Made by a program: the position numbers and the translations under genes. Shown here piece by piece: positions 18,566 through 28,054 of a DNA stretch of 64,000 nt. The notes beneath the pieces are model-generated. The model did not search any database. It was not told the origin of the DNA and worked only from the letters and a program-made list of their open reading frames with translations. The DNA comes from Candidatus Peribacteria bacterium (lineage in GTDB: Bacteria > Patescibacteriota > Gracilibacteria > UBA1369 > LOWO2-01-FULL-3), in assembly GCA_943358175.1 (NCBI GenBank), contig CALRGV010000002.1, positions 51,328 through 115,327 of the forward strand, given 5' to 3'. Within the stretch, counting starts at the first letter, position 1. Each line of letters opens with the position of its first letter.

Positions 18566-19033
18566 GTGAAAATAGTTTTACAGAAATCAGGACCGGCAAG
18601 GGTGGAAATAGATGACAAAGTTCATGGAGAAATAAAAAAAGGATTGGTTTTACTAATTGGAATCACTCATAACGACAGTGAAAAAGACATCCAATATCTA
18701 TGTGAAAAAATACTCAATCTCCGAATCTTCGAAAGTAACGGAAAATATTTTGAAAAATCTATTCTTGAAACGGGCGACGAGATTCTGGCAATTTCCCAAT
18801 TCACATTATATGCTAGCTGTAGAAAAGGACGCAGACCTGATTTTATGGAAGCCGCAAAACCCGAGATAGCAAAGCCACTTTACGATAAATTTATAGAAAA
18901 ATTGAAAGAAAAAGGTATTAAAGTAGAAACAGGCGTTTTTGGAGCTGATATGCAAGTACACCTTGTCAACGAGGGTCCAATTACGCTAATTATTGAAAGC
19001 CCCGAAGGGGCCCAACAAAACCCAATATCCTAA
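18566..19033 (+). CDS. dtd: D-aminoacyl-tRNA deacylase
   Basis: VKIVLQKSGPARVEID (GTG start at 18566), ISQFTLYASCRKGRRPDF, VNEGPITLIIES. Confidence 0.93.
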   Translation: MKIVLQKSGPARVEIDDKVHGEIKKGLVLLIGITHNDSEKDIQYLCEKILNLRIFESNGKYFEKSILETGDEILAISQFTLYASCRKGRRPDFMEAAKPEIAKPLYDKFIEKLKEKGIKVETGVFGADMQVHLVNEGPITLIIESPEGAQQNPIS

Positions 19034-19048
19034 TTATTAAATAAATAT

Positions 19049-20434
19049 ATGAGCCAAACAATTATGGAGAAAGTAGCGGCACTATGTAAAAGAAGAGGTT
19101 TTATTTTTCCCGGTTCTGAAATTTATGGAGGTTTTGCGAATACTTGGGACTACGGACCGTATGGAGCAGAACTAAAAAGAAACATCAAAGAATTTTGGTG
19201 GAAAACCTTTGTGCGTGAAAGAAGCGACATAGTGGGATTGGATGCTGGAATCCTAATGAATCCAAAAGTCTGGGAAGCTTCCGGACACATAGCATCATTT
19301 TCCGATCCGTTAATTGATTGCAAAAAATGCAAAGAAAGAATACGAGGCGACAAGCTAATTGAAGAAAATCTTGGTATCGAAGCAGCAGTAGGAAAGACCT
19401 TAAAAGAAGTAACGGAAATCATCAAAGAAAATAAACTTAAATGCCCAAAATGCGGAGCCAGCGATTTTACCGAAGCACGTTCATTTAATTTGATGTTCAA
19501 GACTCATCAAGGAGTAGTGGAGGAAACATCTACAGCGGTATACCTAAGGCCTGAAACAGCTCAAGGTATTTTCGTGAATTTTAAAAATGTCGTACAAAGC
19601 TGCCGCCAGAAAGTACCATTTGGAATTGGCCAAATAGGCAAAGCCTTCAGAAACGAAATTACGCCGGGAAATTTCACCTTCCGTACTCGCGAATTCGAAC
19701 AGATGGAAATAGAATATTTTGTCTCACCAAAAGACAAAACTGAAATTAAAAGAATCTTTGATGAATGGAAAAAAATGTGCTGGCAATGGTACCTGGACCT
19801 GGGAATAAAGAAAGAAAGTTTACGCTACCGTGAACATGAGAAAGATGAATTATCCCACTATTCCAGCATGACCTTCGATATCGAATATGAATTTCCATTC
19901 GGATGGGGAGAACTAATGGGACTAGCTTACCGCGGAGACTTCGACCTTACCCAACATCAAAGCTTTTCAAAGGAAAAGCTCGAATATCTGGATCCATATA
20001 CTAACGAGAAATTTATCCCACATGTGATAGAACCATCATTTGGTGCTGATAGAACAGTACTCATTGCACTTCTCAATGCCTATGAAGAGGACATGGTAGA
20101 AGGTGAACCACGTACAATCATGCATTTTGACCCTAAAATTGCTCCTGTAAAGGCGGCGATTTTTCCACTAATCAAGAAGCCTGAGCTGGTCAAGGTCGCA
20201 GAAGAGATATACAAAACCCTAAGCAAAAAATTTAATGTCGAATATGATGAATCCGGAGCAGTAGGTAAACGCTACCGCCGTCAGGACGAAATAGGAACAC
20301 CATACTGTATTACCGTAGATTTCGAAACAATAGAAAAGGACAATATGGTTACAATTCGCGATCGCGACACTACAAAACAGGAAAGAATCGCCATCTCGGA
20401 CTTAGAAAAATTCCTCGAAAATAAACTCAAATAA
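19049..20434 (+). CDS. glyS: Glycyl-tRNA synthetase (alpha2 type)
   Basis: LCKRRGFIFPGSEIYGGFANTWDYGPYGAELK; YLRPETAQGIFVNF; VIEPSFGADRTVLIALLNAYEED. Confidence 0.96.
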   Translation: MSQTIMEKVAALCKRRGFIFPGSEIYGGFANTWDYGPYGAELKRNIKEFWWKTFVRERSDIVGLDAGILMNPKVWEASGHIASFSDPLIDCKKCKERIRGDKLIEENLGIEAAVGKTLKEVTEIIKENKLKCPKCGASDFTEARSFNLMFKTHQGVVEETSTAVYLRPETAQGIFVNFKNVVQSCRQKVPFGIGQIGKAFRNEITPGNFTFRTREFEQMEIEYFVSPKDKTEIKRIFDEWKKMCWQWYLDLGIKKESLRYREHEKDELSHYSSMTFDIEYEFPFGWGELMGLAYRGDFDLTQHQSFSKEKLEYLDPYTNEKFIPHVIEPSFGADRTVLIALLNAYEEDMVEGEPRTIMHFDPKIAPVKAAIFPLIKKPELVKVAEEIYKTLSKKFNVEYDESGAVGKRYRRQDEIGTPYCITVDFETIEKDNMVTIRDRDTTKQERIAISDLEKFLENKLK

Positions 20435-20458
20435 AAGTCCGGACAAAGCCCAGAAAAG

Positions 20459-20490
20459 GACCTCCAACCACTTGTTAAAGAGGTCTTTTT
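20459..20490 (+). terminator. Rho-independent terminator downstream of glyS
   Basis: GACCTC-15 nt-GAGGTC followed by TTTTT. Confidence 0.75.
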
Positions 20491-20500
20491 CTGATATAAT
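20472..20500 (+). promoter_or_regulatory. sigma70-like promoter embedded in the glyS terminator
   Basis: TTGTTA-17 nt-TATAAT, 19 nt before the ATG at 20520. Confidence 0.55.
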
Positions 20501-20519
20501 GATCAGATAAAACAAAACC

Positions 20520-23198
20520 ATGCAGGAAACACTCCTAAATATCTGGCACTATATCCAAAACAACCCAAAATCATTGGCGATCTGGATTTTTGCAATTTGG
20601 GCAGGTTTATGGCTTGCATTGCATATGATCAGATTTTTATACCAACACCATCAATCAAAACATTTGATTTTCTTGAAAGTGATTCTACCAAGAGAGGATT
20701 CGACAAAAGATAAAGAAAAAGAGACCGAAAAGGATTTCAGAGAAAAAATTGCCATCATGACTCAATTTTTCCGCAATTTATCGGAAACCAGAGAATTGAA
20801 CGCTATGAATAAATTTAAAGTTTTATTCCTAAAACACAACATTTTCTCCTTCGAATTGGTAGCTCATGAAAAAATTATAGATTTCTATGTAACCACATCA
20901 TCATATTACCGTGAAATAGTTGAAAAACAGATTACATCCTACTACCCTGCAGCTGATATTCAACCTTGTGAACCATATGAATTAGTAAAACCCGGAAACA
21001 AGGTAAAAGGATTTTATGCCTACGAAGAAAGACCATTTTGGTTTCCAATAAAAACCTACAAAACACTTGAAAATGACCCACTCAACGATCTTACCAATAT
21101 TTTCACCCGCTTAAGTGACGATGAAATCGCCGCTATCCAAATAGTAATCAGACCGCGTGACGACAAATGGTCAAAAAAAGCTCAAGAATTCGGTGAAGCC
21201 TTTTTCAAAGGTAAACCAAACGGAGAAGGCTTTAAGCTACCATTCATCGGACCAATCCTCAATGTTTTCAAAGGTATTTTCCTTGGCTACGAAAAAATGG
21301 AAATAGAACCAAAGGCTGATGGAGGTGGATACGTGAGAATGCTCCAATCAAAAGAAGAAGTGGCAAAAAGCATTGGTGTAAAAGCTTCCGGGGCGGGCTT
21401 TGATACGGTGATAAGACTGCTTAGCTCAGGCAAAAGTGAAAACCGTGCAGAAGAATTATCCAACAATATGATGGTGGCCTTAAATCTTTTCAAGGACAGT
21501 TCATCAAATTGGTTTCAAACCAAAAGACTATTTTTTATCGACTTCTTAAACGACATCCTATTTCTACATAACTTTAAAAATCGTTATCTAGATAGTCACC
21601 TCGTATTCATCGGTGAAAAACTATCTCTAATGAGTGAAGATGAACTCGCCAGTCTCTACCATTTTCCAAGTAGCAAATATAATTACACCCCAAACATTCA
21701 CTGGTTGGATTACAAGGTACTATCCGCCCCGGTTGACACGCCTACATCCGGAGTTTTGCTTGGATACAATCTGTATCGTGGCGTAAAAAAAGAAATTTAC
21801 ATGCAAAAGAAAGATCGCTCACGTCACCATTATATCATTGGTAAATCCGGTTCCGGTAAATCCGCACTTTTATCTTTTATGGCCAGACAAGATGCCATAA
21901 ATGGTGAAGGATTTTGCGTTATTGATCCGCATGGAGATCTTGTGGAAGAAGTACTTAATTATATACCAAAGGAAAGAGCAAAAGACGTTATTATCTTCGA
22001 TCCTGCCGACGTTGAAAGACCAATGGGATTAAATATCCTGGAAGCCGGCACACCTGCCGAAATGGACTTGGCCGCCTCTCAAGCAACAGAAATTTTCATT
22101 AAACTATTCGGTGATGAAATCTTCGGACCTCGTATCCAGCATTACTTCCGCAACGCCTGCTTAACGCTTATGGAAGACCATGAAGAAGGTGCCACACTCA
22201 TAGATGTTCCAAGAATGTTTGTTGACGACGCCTTCATGAAATACAAAGTCACAAAAATCACCAACCCGGTAGTAAGATCGTTCTGGGAACACGAGTATGC
22301 CAATACCGGTGAACGCGAAAGACAGGAAATGATTCCTTACTTCAGCGCCAAATTCGGCCCCTTCATTACCAATACGATTATGAGAAATACTATTGGTCAA
22401 AAAAATTCATCTTTTGATTTCCGTAAAGTAATGGATGAAGGAAAAATCCTTCTGGTAAAACTTTCCAAGGGTAAAATAGGTGACTTGAACACCCAACTTC
22501 TGGGTCTCGTAATGGTAGCCCGTATTCAAATGGCCGCCATGAGTCGTAGTGATATGGAGGAAAAAGACCGTAAAGATTTCTTTCTCTACGTAGATGAGTT
22601 CCAAAATTTTGCTACTGACAGTTTCTGTTCAATTTTGTCCGAAGCCAGAAAGTACCATTTAGCACTGATTATGGCTCACCAATACATCGGTCAGCTTACT
22701 ACCACAAAATTTGGTAGCACGTCGACCGGTTTGCGTGACGCGGTATTTGGTAACGTTGGTACTATTTCATCCTTCAAGGTAGGCGCGGAAGACGCTGAAT
22801 ATCTCGCAAAAGAATACGCCCCACTTCTGACAGAACAGGACGTACTGAGTATTTCAAACTACAAGATGTACATGAAATTAAATATTAACAACACCACTTC
22901 CAGACCATTCTCCGTAGCTACAATTTGGGATGAAAGTAAGAAAAATGAAAAAGTTGGCAATATCATCAAAGAATACTCCAGATTAAAAAATGCCCGCAAG
23001 AAAGAATTTGTGGAACAAGAAATCGTTTCCAGAATTGGCATCAATTCCAATCCAACCCCCACACAAGCAACAACTGCAACGGCTGCCGAAAACCCAATCT
23101 CACCAATTATCGAAAGTGCGACAACCCCAGCCGAGACAGCAACTGAACAAACCGGCACAAGCCCTACTGCTGACACTGCAAAAACACCAACGGTATAG
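20520..23198 (+). CDS. Membrane-anchored VirD4/TraG-HerA-like ATPase (type IV secretion-like)
   Basis: N-terminal TM; Walker A YIIGKSGSGKSALLSFMARQD; FCVIDPHGDLVEEVLNYIP; FFLYVDEFQNFAT; Thr/Ala-rich tail. Confidence 0.85.
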   Translation: MQETLLNIWHYIQNNPKSLAIWIFAIWAGLWLALHMIRFLYQHHQSKHLIFLKVILPREDSTKDKEKETEKDFREKIAIMTQFFRNLSETRELNAMNKFKVLFLKHNIFSFELVAHEKIIDFYVTTSSYYREIVEKQITSYYPAADIQPCEPYELVKPGNKVKGFYAYEERPFWFPIKTYKTLENDPLNDLTNIFTRLSDDEIAAIQIVIRPRDDKWSKKAQEFGEAFFKGKPNGEGFKLPFIGPILNVFKGIFLGYEKMEIEPKADGGGYVRMLQSKEEVAKSIGVKASGAGFDTVIRLLSSGKSENRAEELSNNMMVALNLFKDSSSNWFQTKRLFFIDFLNDILFLHNFKNRYLDSHLVFIGEKLSLMSEDELASLYHFPSSKYNYTPNIHWLDYKVLSAPVDTPTSGVLLGYNLYRGVKKEIYMQKKDRSRHHYIIGKSGSGKSALLSFMARQDAINGEGFCVIDPHGDLVEEVLNYIPKERAKDVIIFDPADVERPMGLNILEAGTPAEMDLAASQATEIFIKLFGDEIFGPRIQHYFRNACLTLMEDHEEGATLIDVPRMFVDDAFMKYKVTKITNPVVRSFWEHEYANTGERERQEMIPYFSAKFGPFITNTIMRNTIGQKNSSFDFRKVMDEGKILLVKLSKGKIGDLNTQLLGLVMVARIQMAAMSRSDMEEKDRKDFFLYVDEFQNFATDSFCSILSEARKYHLALIMAHQYIGQLTTTKFGSTSTGLRDAVFGNVGTISSFKVGAEDAEYLAKEYAPLLTEQDVLSISNYKMYMKLNINNTTSRPFSVATIWDESKKNEKVGNIIKEYSRLKNARKKEFVEQEIVSRIGINSNPTPTQATTATAAENPISPIIESATTPAETATEQTGTSPTADTAKTPTV

Positions 23199-23223
23199 AT
23201 ATTAATAAGCCAAACACGTCAAA

Positions 23224-23254
23224 GCCGCGGAATTCCTTTTGGGAACTCCGCGGC
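23224..23254 (-). terminator. GC-rich hairpin, terminator-like, downstream of the lipoprotein gene
   Basis: GCCGCGGAATTCC-TTTTG-GGAACTCCGCGGC; only a weak U-tract. Confidence 0.5.
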
Positions 23255-23278
23255 ATCGACTTGCCGAACTGCAGACTG

Positions 23279-23863
23279 TCACAGAGGACAGGAGATGGGA
23301 GAAAAGCCCCCAACGGTCGCCCGATAGCAGTTTCCGACCACGCTGGGGTCGGAAAGCTCCGCTTTATCCTGGCCATCGATGACCAGAACAAACTTCGAAG
23401 CGCTGAACTTCAGCTTCCATCCATCCGGGTAATTCCCGAAACGGTTGAAGCCTCCATCAGCGAAGGCGGTGATCTTCAAGTCCATGTACTGGACCGATGA
23501 AGCAGAGGGCGAGTCACGAGCCGGAACCTCTGCACAACGAGCCGGATCGATCTTGCACATCCGCTCTTTATAACCACGAGCCTGAGACTCACGAACTTGA
23601 GCAGCCTGTTCAAGATTGCCGGCCAGAGCCTGAGCTGCCTTGGTACGAGCGACCTCGGCTGCATCAGCCTCACGCTGAGCCACCTTGGACTTATTCACAG
23701 CACCCTGCGCCTCACCCTGGGCATTGGAGTAGGCCACCTCGGACAACTCAAGCTGTCCCAGAATGTCCACGGGAGGAGAGGACTTGACAGGGGCCGCGCC
23801 ACAGGCCGAAAGGCAGAACAGGAACATCACAGGAACCAGAAACATCGAACGCATTGCGTCCAT
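23279..23863 (-). CDS. GC-rich putative lipoprotein with Ala-rich helical segment
   Basis: Start MDAMRSMFLVPVMFLFCLSACGAAP (lipobox) at 23863, preceded by AAGAGGTGA Shine-Dalgarno-like sequence. Confidence 0.65.
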   Translation of the reverse strand: MDAMRSMFLVPVMFLFCLSACGAAPVKSSPPVDILGQLELSEVAYSNAQGEAQGAVNKSKVAQREADAAEVARTKAAQALAGNLEQAAQVRESQARGYKERMCKIDPARCAEVPARDSPSASSVQYMDLKITAFADGGFNRFGNYPDGWKLKFSASKFVLVIDGQDKAELSDPSVVGNCYRATVGGFSPISCPL

Positions 23864-24041
23864 GGTGTCACCTCTTGAGGTTGGAAGTTGAAAGTTGAAG
23901 AAAAGGATCTTCGAAGTTTTCGTCAGCTTGCGCATTGCTGGCGAAGTACTTGGGAACCGGCATCCATCATTCCGGCAGTCCTATAGCATCAATTATAAAT
24001 AATTAACACAACAGGACCGCCGAACATTTGCAGTTTTAGCA

Positions 24042-24125
24042 AGCCAATATTTCTTCCCTTTAGGAGTTATTCCACCCCGCCGTAGCGGGGGAAATAAGCT
24101 ACATACGAAGAGAAGAAAGTTGGCT
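24042..24125. repeat. Long nested hairpin upstream of the tRNA pair
   Basis: AGCCAA...TTCTT...TTATTCCACCCCGC-cgta-GCGGGGGAAATAA...AAGAA..TTGGCT. Confidence 0.6.
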
Positions 24126-24245
24126 TCTAAAAGCTATCTATAACTCAAGGATCACCCATATCGATATATATCAACACCAGGGCGGAACTATAAAACAACC
24201 AGCACTGCCAGTCAAGCAATGATGCCTGAAAAATTAAAAATATGG

Positions 24246-24322
24246 TGGTGTCAAGGGAGAGATTTGAACTCTCGACCTCCGGGTTATGAATCCGACGCTC
24301 TAACCAACTGAGCTACCCTGAC
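24246..24322 (-). tRNA. tRNA-Met (CAT), possibly elongator Met or Ile2
   Basis: GTCAGGGTAGCTCAGTTGGTTAGAGCGTCGGATTCATAACCCGGAGGTCGAGAGTTCAAATCTCTCCCTTGACACCA. Confidence 0.88.
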
Positions 24323-24343
24323 AAGATAAAGAAAAAAACGATT

Positions 24344-24418
24344 TGGTTGCGGGGGATGGATTCGAACCACCGACCTCCGGGTTATGAGCCCGACGAGCTG
24401 CCTCTGCTCTACCCCGCG
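24344..24418 (-). tRNA. Initiator tRNA-fMet (CAT)
   Basis: CGCGGGG..CCCCGCA with C1:A72 mismatch; anticodon stem with GGG/CCC; ..CTCATAA.. Confidence 0.9.
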
Positions 24419-24487
24419 TCGTAAGCTCAGGAAAAATACTGTAAAACATCACGAAAGTCAAACAAAGGCCAATCTAAAAACTAAAAA

Positions 24488-24895
24488 CTATCTTCCAAAA
24501 AAGAAATCCCACCACTGTTCCGGATTCGTCATTTTACTTCTTCTGGAAAGACCTGTTGCCGCATCATCATCACCGGAAACCTGATCTTGCCTAGGATTAG
24601 TCACATCCTGAGATAATATTATTACCTCCTCACCTCTATCAACTTTACCCAAATTTTGCTTGGCTATTTTGTTAATATATTCCTCGGAACTAAAATAAAG
24701 ATAATCCTCATTTTTTTTACGATTCTCTTCCTCAATTGCTGCATTTTCTCTTTGATAAGACTCTATTACTTGATCAACCTGATAACTATTGTAAATATTT
24801 TTAGTCAGTGAATATAACAAATAACTCACCAAAGCAAATTCAACAACAATAATTAGTTTAGTGAAATTCGAAGTATATGAAAACCGGGATGACAT
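24488..24895 (-). CDS. Septum formation initiator family (FtsB/DivIC-like)
   Basis: Single TM followed by coiled coil and EEYINKIAKQNLGKVDRGEEVII. Confidence 0.82.
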   Translation of the reverse strand: MSSRFSYTSNFTKLIIVVEFALVSYLLYSLTKNIYNSYQVDQVIESYQRENAAIEEENRKKNEDYLYFSSEEYINKIAKQNLGKVDRGEEVIILSQDVTNPRQDQVSGDDDAATGLSRRSKMTNPEQWWDFFFGR

Positions 24896-24954
24896 AAAAA
24901 ATCTTTTAAACGGCGGAACTTTAGCATAGAATCAAAACTACCAAAAGCAAAATT

Positions 24955-26241
24955 ATGTCACTTTTAGATAAAAAACATTTTCATTTTATTGGCATCGGCG
25001 GTATTGGTGTTTCCAGCCTGGCCCAAATACTGCATGCCAAAGGAAAAACCATATCCGGATCAGATAATTTTCCATCCGAAATAACAGCAAAGCTTAAGAA
25101 GAACGGAATTAAAATCTTCCATCAACATGAAGAAAAAAATATCACAAAAAAACATCAGCTGATAATTTATTCACCGGCTGTACCAAACACCAATCCGGAA
25201 TTAAAAAGAGCCAAGAAATTAAAAATCCCATGTTTATCATATCCGGAAGCTCTTGGAGAATTGAGTAAAGAATATTTCACAATTGCTATCGCCGGAACCC
25301 ACGGAAAATCCACCACCACGGCTATGACAGCCCTTATTCTCACGGCTGGAAAATTAGACCCTACGGTAGTAATAGGCACAAAACTGCGAGAATTTAAAAA
25401 CAGAAATTTCAGAGTAGGGAAGAGTAAATATCTGGTTATTGAAGCCTGCGAATATCGTCGCTCATTCATTCATTTTAAACCGGACATACTGGTGATAACA
25501 AATATCGAAGCCGAACATTTGGATTACTATAAGGATCTGAAAGACTATCAAAAAGCTTTTAACGAGATCGCCCTAAAAGTTCCAAAAAATGGCTACATCA
25601 TAGTCAACAGTGAAGAGAAAAACATGGGGCCAATTTTAAAAAATTGCCATGCGAAAATAATTAAATGGAAAGAAAAAATTAAAGTAAAACCTGGAGTCCC
25701 GGGCGAATTTAATTTGGTGAATGCAACCAACGCCGCAACAATAGGACAAATATTAGGAATTAAAGAAAAATCAATAAACGAAGCAATTAAAAAATATACC
25801 GGCAGCTGGCGTCGCATGGATTATATAAGAAAAAAACTTGGCAAAACTCAATTTATAGATGACTACGGACATCATCCAACAGAAGTAAGAGTCACTCTAC
25901 AAGCCATTAGGGAAAAACATCCGGAAGACAAAATCCTCTGCGTATTTCAGCCTCACCAACACAGTCGCACAAAGATATTGCTGAAAGAATTTGGACACGC
26001 CTTCAATTCCGTAGATCAAGTAATTATTCCAAATATTTATCAAGTTCGCGACAGCGAAGAAGTTGTTAAATCAATCAACGTAGACGATCTTGTAAACGAA
26101 ATAAAAAACTATCAACCCAATGTGAAAAATGGCGAGAGCCTGGAAAAAACAGCAAAATATATCAGAGAAAACTATAAACAATACGACATCATCGTAACCA
26201 TGGGAGCAGGTGATATCAGTAAAATATACAAACTTCTTTAA
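24955..26241 (+). CDS. murC: UDP-N-acetylmuramate--L-alanine ligase
   Basis: FHFIGIGGIGVSSLAQILHAKGKTISGSD; AGTHGKSTTTAM; DDYGHHPTEV. Confidence 0.95.
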   Translation: MSLLDKKHFHFIGIGGIGVSSLAQILHAKGKTISGSDNFPSEITAKLKKNGIKIFHQHEEKNITKKHQLIIYSPAVPNTNPELKRAKKLKIPCLSYPEALGELSKEYFTIAIAGTHGKSTTTAMTALILTAGKLDPTVVIGTKLREFKNRNFRVGKSKYLVIEACEYRRSFIHFKPDILVITNIEAEHLDYYKDLKDYQKAFNEIALKVPKNGYIIVNSEEKNMGPILKNCHAKIIKWKEKIKVKPGVPGEFNLVNATNAATIGQILGIKEKSINEAIKKYTGSWRRMDYIRKKLGKTQFIDDYGHHPTEVRVTLQAIREKHPEDKILCVFQPHQHSRTKILLKEFGHAFNSVDQVIIPNIYQVRDSEEVVKSINVDDLVNEIKNYQPNVKNGESLEKTAKYIRENYKQYDIIVTMGAGDISKIYKLL

Positions 26242-26242
26242 A

Positions 26243-26295
26243 TCTGGACCACACCCCACTTGCCCGCCCCGGGGCGGGGAGTCCAGAAGTTTTTG
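26243..26295. terminator. Terminator-like hairpin between convergent murC and cysS
   Basis: TCTGGAC...GCCCCGGGGC...GTCCAGA followed by AGTTTTT. Confidence 0.7.
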
Positions 26296-26312
26296 GCTCA
26301 AATAAGCCAACT

Positions 26313-27707
26313 TTATATTTTTTTCCAAATAGTACCTTTAGGAGTATCCTCCAAAACAATGCCTTTATTCAATAATTCATCACGGATTTCGTCAGAAGCT
26401 TTAAAGTCCCTAGACTTACGAGCAAGGTTTCGTTTTTCAATCAACGCCTCCACTTCATCATCCACAGATTCATGATCAACAAAAATAACTCCCAAAACTT
26501 TATCCACCAATTGTAAAAAATTAAGCACAGCACTTAATTCTATTTTATTCAAATTAGTATTTTTCATCATCACATTCACCGCCTTCACGAATTCAGAAAC
26601 AACGCCAAGGGCCCCGGAAGTGTTAAAATCATCATCCATCGATGATTCAAAACCATCACGAGCAATATTAATCTCAGCATTTAGATTCTCAGAAATTTCA
26701 CCATCACCGGACTGCTCCAATAACATATTCAAATTCCTCACAAAATCATGAAATCTGGTAAGCCCCGCTTTCGCCTGATCCAATAAAACATTAGAAAAAT
26801 TCACCGGATTTCTATAATGAGTCTGCAAAAACATGAAACGCACCACCTTTGGATCATACTTTTCAAAAATTTCCTTCAAAGTGAAAAAATTACCCAAACT
26901 CTTACTCATTTTTTCATTATCAACATTGATAAATCCATTATGCATCCAGTATTTCGAAAACGAACCTTTTCCAAAAACCGGCTCAGACTGAGCAATTTCA
27001 CATTCATGATGGGGGAACGTCAGATCTAAACCGCCTCCATGAATATCAAATTTTTCACCTAGATGCTTCCAGGTCATCGCACTACATTCGATATGCCATC
27101 CGGGACGACCTTCTCCCCATGAACTGGGCCAAGACGGCTCACCCTCTTTCTTAAATTTCCACAAAACAAAATCGCAAGGACTTTTTTTGCCATCCTTTAC
27201 ATCCACGCGAGATCCGGCTCTCAAATCCTCCAGTTTTTGTTTAGACAATTTTCCATATTCTTTGAATTTCGCCACCTCATAATAAACACCATCATCTAAA
27301 ATATAAGTAAAACCCTGCTTCTCCAATGCCTGAATAAGCTCAATCATCTCCGGCACATGCTGCGTCGCCAATGGCTGTATATCTGGAACCATTATACCCA
27401 GAGCACCATAGTCCCTCGCGTAAATTGGAAATACCTTTTTGCTCAATTCTTCCACGGAAATACCCTCCTCCTTCGCCCTATTAATCATCTTGTCATCGAT
27501 ATCCGTATAATTTGAAACATACTTCACTTCATAATCCCTATAAATAAAATATTTTCTAATTACATCGAAAGAAACAGCACTGCGCCCATGACCCAAATGA
27601 GCACTGTCATAAACTGTCGGACCACAAACATAAATTCCGACTTTTCCTTCATTCAAAGGCACAAAATCAACCTTTTTAGCCCTCAATGTATCGTAAATCT
27701 TTATCAT
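26313..27707 (-). CDS. cysS: Cysteinyl-tRNA synthetase
   Basis: YVCGPTVYDSAHLGHGRSAVSFDVIRKY; WHIECSAM; KMSKSLGNF. Confidence 0.97.
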   Translation of the reverse strand: MIKIYDTLRAKKVDFVPLNEGKVGIYVCGPTVYDSAHLGHGRSAVSFDVIRKYFIYRDYEVKYVSNYTDIDDKMINRAKEEGISVEELSKKVFPIYARDYGALGIMVPDIQPLATQHVPEMIELIQALEKQGFTYILDDGVYYEVAKFKEYGKLSKQKLEDLRAGSRVDVKDGKKSPCDFVLWKFKKEGEPSWPSSWGEGRPGWHIECSAMTWKHLGEKFDIHGGGLDLTFPHHECEIAQSEPVFGKGSFSKYWMHNGFINVDNEKMSKSLGNFFTLKEIFEKYDPKVVRFMFLQTHYRNPVNFSNVLLDQAKAGLTRFHDFVRNLNMLLEQSGDGEISENLNAEINIARDGFESSMDDDFNTSGALGVVSEFVKAVNVMMKNTNLNKIELSAVLNFLQLVDKVLGVIFVDHESVDDEVEALIEKRNLARKSRDFKASDEIRDELLNKGIVLEDTPKGTIWKKI

Positions 27708-27991
27708 GCCAATCTTGTTAACAAAATAATCAAAGCGCGCCCCCCTATATCCACCATAATCATCGCAATAAAAGATGAAAAATCAATCATTGAAAATCTA
27801 TGAGGCAATAATTTAGCGACTTTTATAAACGGTTCCGTCACGTCGTATAAGAACTGAACGAACCAACCCTTATGAGAATATGGATTAACAAAAAATGATG
27901 AAAGTGAACGCAACAAAATTGCAAATAACAATAAATTCCTTAGAATCCCAAGCGTAGTAATTAAATAACTGATTATTAACAATTTCGTCAT
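27704..27991 (-). CDS. YggT family membrane protein
   Basis: YggT-like hydrophobic pattern with NPYSHKGWFVQFLYDVTEPFIK; overlaps cysS start. Confidence 0.75.
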   Translation of the reverse strand: MTKLLIISYLITTLGILRNLLLFAILLRSLSSFFVNPYSHKGWFVQFLYDVTEPFIKVAKLLPHRFSMIDFSSFIAMIMVDIGGRALIILLTRLA

Positions 27992-28054
27992 ACGAAGCTA
28001 AGGCGTAGTGTCGTGTGAAGTACACGACCGAAGCTGATAATAGCAAATCAATCA

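Noticed and set aside
22859-23176. 105-aa minus-strand hydrophobic ORF
   Set aside because: Antisense of the Ala/Thr-rich tail of the ATPase; compositional artefact.
23497-23878. Plus-strand ORFs within the GC-rich cassette
   Set aside because: Stop-poor frames due to high GC; the minus-strand lipoprotein has a start, Shine-Dalgarno and lipobox.
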